From Streptomyces sp. S4.7 (GTDB taxonomy: Bacteria > Actinomycetota > Actinomycetes > Streptomycetales > Streptomycetaceae): DNA of 64,000 nt. Both the position numbers and the translations under genes were made by a program. Position 1 is the first letter of the stretch. Each line of letters starts with the position of its first letter. Of this stretch, positions 60,062 through 64,000 are shown piece by piece. The notes below the pieces were generated by a model. That model worked only from the letters and a program-made list of their open reading frames with translations, had not been told where the DNA came from and did not search any database. The stretch spans positions 3,906,001 to 3,970,000 of the forward strand of contig NZ_CP048397.1 of the NCBI RefSeq assembly GCF_010384365.1. Direction: 5' to 3'.

Positions 60062-60529
60062 ATGCACGTCTCACTACCGGCCGTACCGGAGCAGATCCAG
60101 GTCGCGCGCCGTATCGTCCGCAAGGAGCTGGCCGGTCTCGGCTGGCCGTCGGCGAAGATCGCCGCCTGCGAGGAGATCGCTGTCCAGCTGGCCCGGCACG
60201 CCATCGGTGTCGTGGGCGTCAGCGGCTACTACCTCGGAGTGACGAAGCGCCCCGGGCCGCAGGGCGACGCCGTGGCCATAAGGGTCAGCGTGACGATCCT
60301 GGACTCGCCCGCCGCGCCGGCGACGGTGCCGGCGCAGGGCCGGCCCGCCGAGCCGACCGGACCGGCCGAGCCCGCGGGGCGCGTCGAGTTCGACGAGGAC
60401 AACTCCCGCCTGGCCGACGTTCTGACGAAGCGATGCGGGACCCGGGTCAGCATCGTCGCGCAGCAGGGCAGTTGGGCGGCCTCGGCCACCCTCACGGCCG
60501 AGGTGCCCTGCGTCGGCGCGCGGCCGTGA
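60062..60529 (+). CDS. Degenerate RsbW-like (GHKL) protein
   Basis: A 155-aa protein. The first 65 residues look like the helical front of an anti-sigma-type HATPase (VPEQIQVARRIVRKELAGLGWP, KIAACEEIAVQLARHAIG), where the N-box Glu-Leu-Val-Thr-Asn-Ala is changed to EEIAVQLARHA. The Asp-containing G1 box and GxGL loop are not recognisable. A Pro/Ala-rich insert (AQGRPAEPTGPAEPAG) follows. ATP binding is doubtful. Divergent from the XRE-methyltransferase operon, a linkage common in Streptomyces. Confidence 0.6.
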   Translation: MHVSLPAVPEQIQVARRIVRKELAGLGWPSAKIAACEEIAVQLARHAIGVVGVSGYYLGVTKRPGPQGDAVAIRVSVTILDSPAAPATVPAQGRPAEPTGPAEPAGRVEFDEDNSRLADVLTKRCGTRVSIVAQQGSWAASATLTAEVPCVGARP

Positions 60530-60896
60530 GAGGCCGGTCGACCGCCGGATCGCCGCCCGGCGAGCACTGTCGGTCGGGCCCCCCTGACCAACCCGTCTTG
60601 GAGAGGCTGCTGTGGACGCACTGAGGGGTGCCGCATCCGATGACCCCACGTGGGAGCCCAGGCGTGAGACCACCGCGGCGCACACCGGAGCACGTCACGC
60701 GAGCAGATCATCCGTCGGGCAACCGCCGCCCCCGGCACACGCGGCGCCCCCCGCGCACACGGCGAATCTCGCCGCCGGTCACCGTCTGCCGCGGTCTCCG
60801 CGCGCCCGCAGGTGGACGGCCTGGTACCGGCCGACGAGCGCGGATCCGGTCCCGGTACGCGACCGTGGAGTCACGCACGGTGGGGAAGTGGCAGAC

Positions 60897-61574
60897 GTGA
60901 GCCGTTCGGTACTGGTCGTCAGCGGAGCCAGCGGAAGCGCCGAGAGCGTCGCCGCCGCCTACGCCCGCCAGGACGACTGGGTCGGGTTCCTGTACGAGCG
61001 GGGGACCCCGCCCGACGAGCTGTACAACGTGCGCTGCGACGTGAGTGACGGACTGCAACTGGACGCCGCCGTATCGGAGTTCGAGACCGGGCACGGAGTC
61101 GTGGACGTCCTCGTCGTGGACGCCGACCGCCACGACCGGTACGGCGAGGAGACCGCCCACTCGGCGGCGGCCGGAACGCGGGCCCGCGCGAACGCGATCA
61201 TCGGCCGCACGCTTCCCGGTATGCGCGAGGCGGGCCACGGACGGATCGTCCTGATCGCCTCCACGAAGGGTCTGGGCCGAGGCTCGGCCCTGTCCGGCGG
61301 CGCCCCGCACGCGGACCTGATGAGCCTGGCCTGGCACCTGGTCCACGAGTGCCGCGGCTCGGACATCACCGTCAACGTGATCACATACGGCTCCCCCGAG
61401 GGCGCCACCCGCCAGGGCCGCGCCCACCGCGCCCAGCAGATCGCGAACCTGGCGGTCCACCTGACCCGCCCGGAGGCCACCGACACGGGCGCGGTGATCC
61501 CGATCGAGGTCCTGGGCGCGATCCCCTCCCTGGGCCCGGCCCGCACGGACGGAGCGTCCTACCGGGGCCACTGA
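60897..61574 (+). CDS. SDR-fold protein with lost catalytic and cofactor motifs
   Basis: A 225-aa protein from GTG 60897, with GGGGAAG upstream. The frame is open to 60612, but that part is Pro/Arg/His-rich and not SDR-like. SRSVLVVSGASGSAESVAAAYA occupies the place of the SDR glycine-rich loop without TGxxxGxG. HGRIVLIASTKGLG keeps the Ser strand. The YxxxK helix is replaced by GGAPHADLMSLAWHLVHE, lacking both Tyr and Lys. It ends IPIEVLGAIPSLG. It resembles FabG-type reductases in outline, so it is probably a non-enzymatic paralogue. Confidence 0.7.
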   Translation: MSRSVLVVSGASGSAESVAAAYARQDDWVGFLYERGTPPDELYNVRCDVSDGLQLDAAVSEFETGHGVVDVLVVDADRHDRYGEETAHSAAAGTRARANAIIGRTLPGMREAGHGRIVLIASTKGLGRGSALSGGAPHADLMSLAWHLVHECRGSDITVNVITYGSPEGATRQGRAHRAQQIANLAVHLTRPEATDTGAVIPIEVLGAIPSLGPARTDGASYRGH

Positions 61575-61683
61575 CCGCCGCGTCTCCAGGGGGCCCCTCA
61601 GCCCCGGAGGCGCGGCACCGCGCCGGGAACGGACCTCCGCGGCGGGGCTCCCCGAGTCGAGCCCCGCGCGCGAGGCCGCCGCG

Positions 61684-62130
61684 TCAGGCGATCTTCGCCC
61701 CGTACACGTGGTCCACCGTCATCGCCATCAGCACCCGGCGGTCGGACACCATCACCGCGCGGTACTCGGCCCAGTCGGGGTGTTCACCGGAGGCGCGGCG
61801 GTAGTAGTCCACGAGTGCCTCGACCTCCCGGCCGTCGGGGTCGGTCCCCGGGCCGATGAGGGTGACCGGGCCCTCGGCCGTCGCCCAGGACCAGCCGTCG
61901 GGGCTGGTGACCTCCAGGGCGGCCCGCGGGTCCCGGCGCAGGTTCGCCGTCTTCGCGCGGCCCTCGGTCATCGATACGTAGAGGATGCCCGCCTCCTCGT
62001 CGTAGAAGGGCATGACGGGGGAGAGCTGCGGGCGGCCGTCCGACTTGATGGTGGCGAGCACGCCGAGGCGGCTCTGCGCGAGCAGTGCGCGCGGGTCGAA
62101 CGGCGTGGACGGTGCGGATGATGTGGTCAT
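61684..62130 (-). CDS. PNPOx/F420-dependent split beta-barrel protein
   Basis: A 148-aa protein starting MTTSSAPSTPFDPRALLAQS. LGVLATIKSDGRPQLSPVMPFYD, then LYVSMTEGRAKTANLRRDPRAAL, then GWSWATAEGPVTLIG and closing VDHVYGAKIA match actinobacterial FMN/F420-binding split-barrel proteins (PPOX class F420-dependent type). Likely a cytosolic reductase using F420 or flavin. The downstream gene order (imine-reductase-like gene 45 bp away, same strand) suggests co-transcription. Confidence 0.9.
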   Translation of the reverse strand: MTTSSAPSTPFDPRALLAQSRLGVLATIKSDGRPQLSPVMPFYDEEAGILYVSMTEGRAKTANLRRDPRAALEVTSPDGWSWATAEGPVTLIGPGTDPDGREVEALVDYYRRASGEHPDWAEYRAVMVSDRRVLMAMTVDHVYGAKIA

Positions 62131-62175
62131 GTCCGGCTCCAAGTCGTGACGGGACGTCGGCTGTTCCCGCGTCCT

Positions 62176-63048
62176 CTATGGCTCGCGGAAGAGTTCGATC
62201 ATCGACGCATACCCCTCGGTGCCGTGGCCGTTCGCCACGGAACGTTCCGCCAGGGCCCTGACGAACTTGGGGAACTCGGCGCTGACGCCGAGGAATTCAC
62301 TCTCGTGGACCAGGTGGTTCATCGAGGCCAGATGGGTGTTCAGGGTGGCGTCGACGGCCGGGTACGCGCCCTTGTCGATCTGCTCCGCGTAGCCGGGGAC
62401 CCAGTCCGCGATCATCTTGACGCTCTTGGCCGCGAGCGGTGCGAACACCGAGGCGTCGACGCCCGCCGCGCCGAGTACGGCGGCGCCCTGGAGGAAGCTG
62501 TTCAGGACGCCCCACATCATGCCCAGCACCGCCACGTCGTACAGCGACGACAGGCCGTGGTCGTCGCCGAGGTGGGTCGCGGCCCCGCCGAAGAGCCGCA
62601 GGGTCGGCTCGTGGGCGTCGAAGGTCGCGCGCGGCCCGCTGTAGAGGACGACGGCGTCCGCCGTGCCCACGCCGTCCGGGTCGGTCAGGATCGCGCCGTC
62701 GAGATACGTGGCGCCGTGCCCCGCCGCCCACCGCGCCGTCTCACGGGCTCCCTCGGACGTGCCCGACGTCAGGTTCACCAGGACCCGGCCGTCGAGAGAG
62801 CCGGCCACCGGGTCGAGGAGTCCGTGCACGGCGTCGTAGTCCAGGACGCAGATGATCACGAGCTGGCTCGCCGCGACGGCGTCGGCGACCGAGTCCGCGA
62901 GCTCGGCGCCCTTGGCGACGAGAGGTTCGGCCTTGGCCGCCGTACGGTTCCACACGGTCGTGGCGTGCCCCTCGCGCAGAAGGGCCTCGGCCAGCGCCTG
63001 GCCCATCAGACCCAGGCCCAGCACGGTCACGGGTGCAGCAGCATTCAT
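62176..63048 (-). CDS. NAD(P)-dependent oxidoreductase, imine-reductase-like
   Basis: A 290-aa member of the beta-hydroxyacid dehydrogenase/6PGDH superfamily starting MNAAAPVTVLG. The Rossmann motif GLGLMGQALAEALLREGH and TTVWNRTAAKAEPL indicate NADP preference. VNLTSGTSEGARE, YLDGAILTDPDGVGTADAVVLYSG and DDHGLSSLYDVAVLGMMWG match imine reductases rather than glyoxylate reductases: the catalytic Lys is not present. It is divergent from a MerR regulator with a MerR-type promoter between them, so expression is probably induced by that regulator's signal. Confidence 0.88.
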   Translation of the reverse strand: MNAAAPVTVLGLGLMGQALAEALLREGHATTVWNRTAAKAEPLVAKGAELADSVADAVAASQLVIICVLDYDAVHGLLDPVAGSLDGRVLVNLTSGTSEGARETARWAAGHGATYLDGAILTDPDGVGTADAVVLYSGPRATFDAHEPTLRLFGGAATHLGDDHGLSSLYDVAVLGMMWGVLNSFLQGAAVLGAAGVDASVFAPLAAKSVKMIADWVPGYAEQIDKGAYPAVDATLNTHLASMNHLVHESEFLGVSAEFPKFVRALAERSVANGHGTEGYASMIELFREP

Positions 63049-63086
63049 TCTTCGCTCCTCGATATGGCTTGGTGCGCGTGACAGAA

Positions 63087-63117
63087 TCTTCAACGTTCAT
63101 ACCGATATGAAGGTCAA
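63087..63117 (-). promoter_or_regulatory. MerR-type promoter with elongated spacer and internal palindrome
   Basis: On the minus strand TTGACC (63117-63112) is the -35 and TGAAGA (63092-63087) the -10, 19 bp apart, longer than the usual 17. The spacer contains the perfect palindrome TTCATA-TCGG-TATGAA (63096-63111). This is the classical layout through which a MerR protein twists and activates a promoter. The promoter reads toward the imine-reductase-like gene. Confidence 0.78.
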
Positions 63118-63129
63118 GGGGGAGCCGCC

Positions 63130-63519
63130 GTGCTGATCGGGGAGCTGAGCCGGCGGACGAGTGTCCACGCTCATCAGTTGCGGTACTACGAGGCCCAGGG
63201 CCTGCTCGAACCGGAGCGCGGAGCCAACGGCTACCGCGAGTACGGCAGCGACGCGGTCGTGACCGTGACGCAGATCAGAAGGCTCCTCGAAGCGGGGCTC
63301 TCGACCGAGGAGATCGCCTTCCTGCTGCCCTGTGCCACCGGCGCGGGACCCGATCTCCTGCCCTGCGACGACGTCCTGGAGATGCTCCGGGCGCGCCAGC
63401 GGGGACTGGACGATCACATCGACACGCTTCTCCGCTCGCGCCGGACGCTTCAGGAGTTCATCGACGCGACCGAGCGGCGGGCGTCGCCGTACGCCCGGTC
63501 CGGGGCATGCGAGGCCTGA
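63130..63519 (+). CDS. MerR-family transcriptional regulator
   Basis: A 129-aa regulator from GTG 63130 (GGGGGAG upstream). The winged helix has LIGELSRRTSVHAHQLRYYEAQGLL and NGYREYGSDAVVTVTQIRRLLEAGLSTEEIAFLL, followed by a dimerisation coiled coil (LEMLRARQRGLDDHIDTLLRSRRTLQEF). Three Cys are present, in LLPCATG, LLPCDDV and the C-terminal GACEA, so thiol or metal sensing is possible. It should bind 63096-63111 and control the divergent oxidoreductase and itself. Confidence 0.92.
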   Translation: MLIGELSRRTSVHAHQLRYYEAQGLLEPERGANGYREYGSDAVVTVTQIRRLLEAGLSTEEIAFLLPCATGAGPDLLPCDDVLEMLRARQRGLDDHIDTLLRSRRTLQEFIDATERRASPYARSGACEA

Positions 63520-63674
63520 GCGCGCCGGCGTCGGCACGGGTGTTGGCGTCGGCCGCGGGGATGTGTGCGGGGACGCGTGCGATCGAGCCAGTCGCGGAAG
63601 CGGGGGAACACCCGCTCCGTGTCCGGAAATCGCCCCCCGCGCATGGGCCATTTTGGCATCTACCCGGCAAGGCT

Positions 63675-63693
63675 TTAGGTTAGGCTCGCCTAA
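63675..63693 (+). promoter_or_regulatory. Iron box (DmdR/IdeR-type)
   Basis: The 19-bp sequence matches the known actinobacterial consensus TTAGGTTAGGCTAACCTAA at 17 positions, differing only at the two central AA bases (CG here). Such boxes are bound by iron-loaded DmdR1/IdeR repressors and precede siderophore or iron-uptake genes. It lies 85 bp before the first possible start codon of the downstream transcription unit. Confidence 0.85.
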
Positions 63694-63759
63694 GTCTTCG
63701 GCCGGCCCCCCGGCGTGTGCCGCCGCCGCCGACCGCTCTGTTCTCATCCGAAGGGGCCC

Positions 63760-63882
63760 ATGTCAGCGCCCGGCACGGCCCCCGGACCCACCCGGTCGGG
63801 GCCGCAGGCCCACCGGCCACGGCCGGCGCCGCACGGGACCCACCCGGGCCGGTTCGATTCCCCACCCCCCAGCCGAGGTTGA
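63760..63882 (+). CDS. Possible short leader frame downstream of the iron box
   Basis: A 40-codon frame with an excellent ribosome site (GAAGGGG 6 bases before ATG). The product is Pro/His/Gly/Arg-rich (MSAPGTAPGPTRSGPQAHRP) and unlike a folded protein. Its stop lies 7 bases before GTG 63890. It might be a leader peptide, or the real start of the next gene if one base is missing between them. Confidence 0.35.
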   Translation: MSAPGTAPGPTRSGPQAHRPRPAPHGTHPGRFDSPPPSRG

Positions 63883-63889
63883 AACCGAC

Positions 63890-64000
63890 GTGTCCGTCCA
63901 GTTCCCGCCATCCGCCGCGCCGCTCGTCGCCCACCCCGTGGACGTCCTGCCGGCCCCCGTCCGCAGCCGACTGCTGGAGATGGCGCGGGGCGCCGAACCC
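63890..64000 (+). CDS. Start of an iron-regulated gene, cut by the window edge
   Basis: From GTG 63890 the frame stays open to the last base (37 codons: VSVQFPPSAAPLVAHPVDVL, then PAPVRSRLLEMARGAEP). Too little is present to name a family. The iron box upstream suggests a siderophore or iron-uptake function. No strong ribosome site immediately precedes the GTG. Confidence 0.5.
   Translation, partial: MSVQFPPSAAPLVAHPVDVLPAPVRSRLLEMARGAEP

Noticed and set aside
1..64000. A large biosynthetic gene cluster
   Set aside because: Despite a SARP regulator, DrrAB-type exporter and SnoaL-like genes, no polyketide, peptide, terpene or siderophore synthase is present; these genes are scattered singles.

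Overview
The window reads as chromosomal DNA of a Streptomyces species or close relative. It is very GC-rich, with GTG starts and third positions dominated by G and C. It carries families typical of the genus: a SARP-type regulator, Scr1-type XRE regulators with DUF397 partners, a SpoIIE-type phosphatase, a PF04672 methyltransferase, a streptogrisin-type protease, PhoX, and a DmdR/IdeR-type iron box. No tRNA, rRNA or CRISPR array was seen.

Layout. 1-3.8 kb: end of an SseB-like gene, two small secreted proteins (one with an aerolysin-like composition, one crystallin-like), a pirin and a truncated AI-2E exporter. 3.8-13.3 kb: conserved housekeeping block with a PAS-GAF-SpoIIE-HATPase phosphatase, aspS, a dead sigma-factor gene, an L,D-transpeptidase-like lipoprotein, metG and a two-component pair. 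13.3-16.2 kb: a minus-strand operon of a WXG/ESX-like helical protein, a 592-aa alpha/beta hydrolase and a lipoprotein, which looks like a secreted-effector module. 16.8-21.1 kb: a 1004-aa SARP/NB-ARC/TPR regulator followed by two exported proteins. 21.2-30.1 kb: a plastic accessory region with a frameshifted VPS62-like gene, MazG-like, XRE/DUF397 genes, a RidA-family gene cut in two by about 3.8 kb of inserted DNA (epoxide hydrolase, WYL regulator and YdeI-like gene between two decayed recombinase remnants), a beheaded WYL regulator, and broken RraA and methyltransferase genes.

30.2-44.3 kb: AAA ATPase, VWA/TerF-like protein, Tat-exported PhoX behind a possible PHO box, DUF6879 protein, ABC-F ATPase, S4 protein, anti-sigma-type ATPase, FUSC transporter, small membrane protein, flavin reductase and a DrrAB-type ABC exporter. 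44.3-53.6 kb: large AAA-ATPase/TPR regulator, broken HxlR regulator beside an SDR-SnoaL pair, GNAT, a GrpB gene with one nonsense codon, M23 peptidase, SnoaL-like protein and an S1 protease. 53.7-64 kb: XRE-like regulator, 15-bp tandem repeat, an unrecognised gene, a doubly frameshifted gene, a tyrosine phosphatase, an XRE-methyltransferase operon opposite a degenerate ATPase, an SDR that has lost its catalytic residues, a PNPOx-fold protein, an imine-reductase-like enzyme divergent from a MerR gene with a textbook MerR promoter, and an iron box in front of a gene leaving the window.

Three themes cross the window. First, strong hairpins sit at most gene ends, several built from one interspersed palindromic repeat that even encodes the last residues of the SpoIIE-type protein. 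Second, about twelve broken genes are present, and those broken by frameshift all need the same -1 correction, so real decay and base-calling error must be separated. Third, the most unusual structure is the interrupted RidA-family gene. Functions are assigned from family resemblance read by eye; no database search was run.
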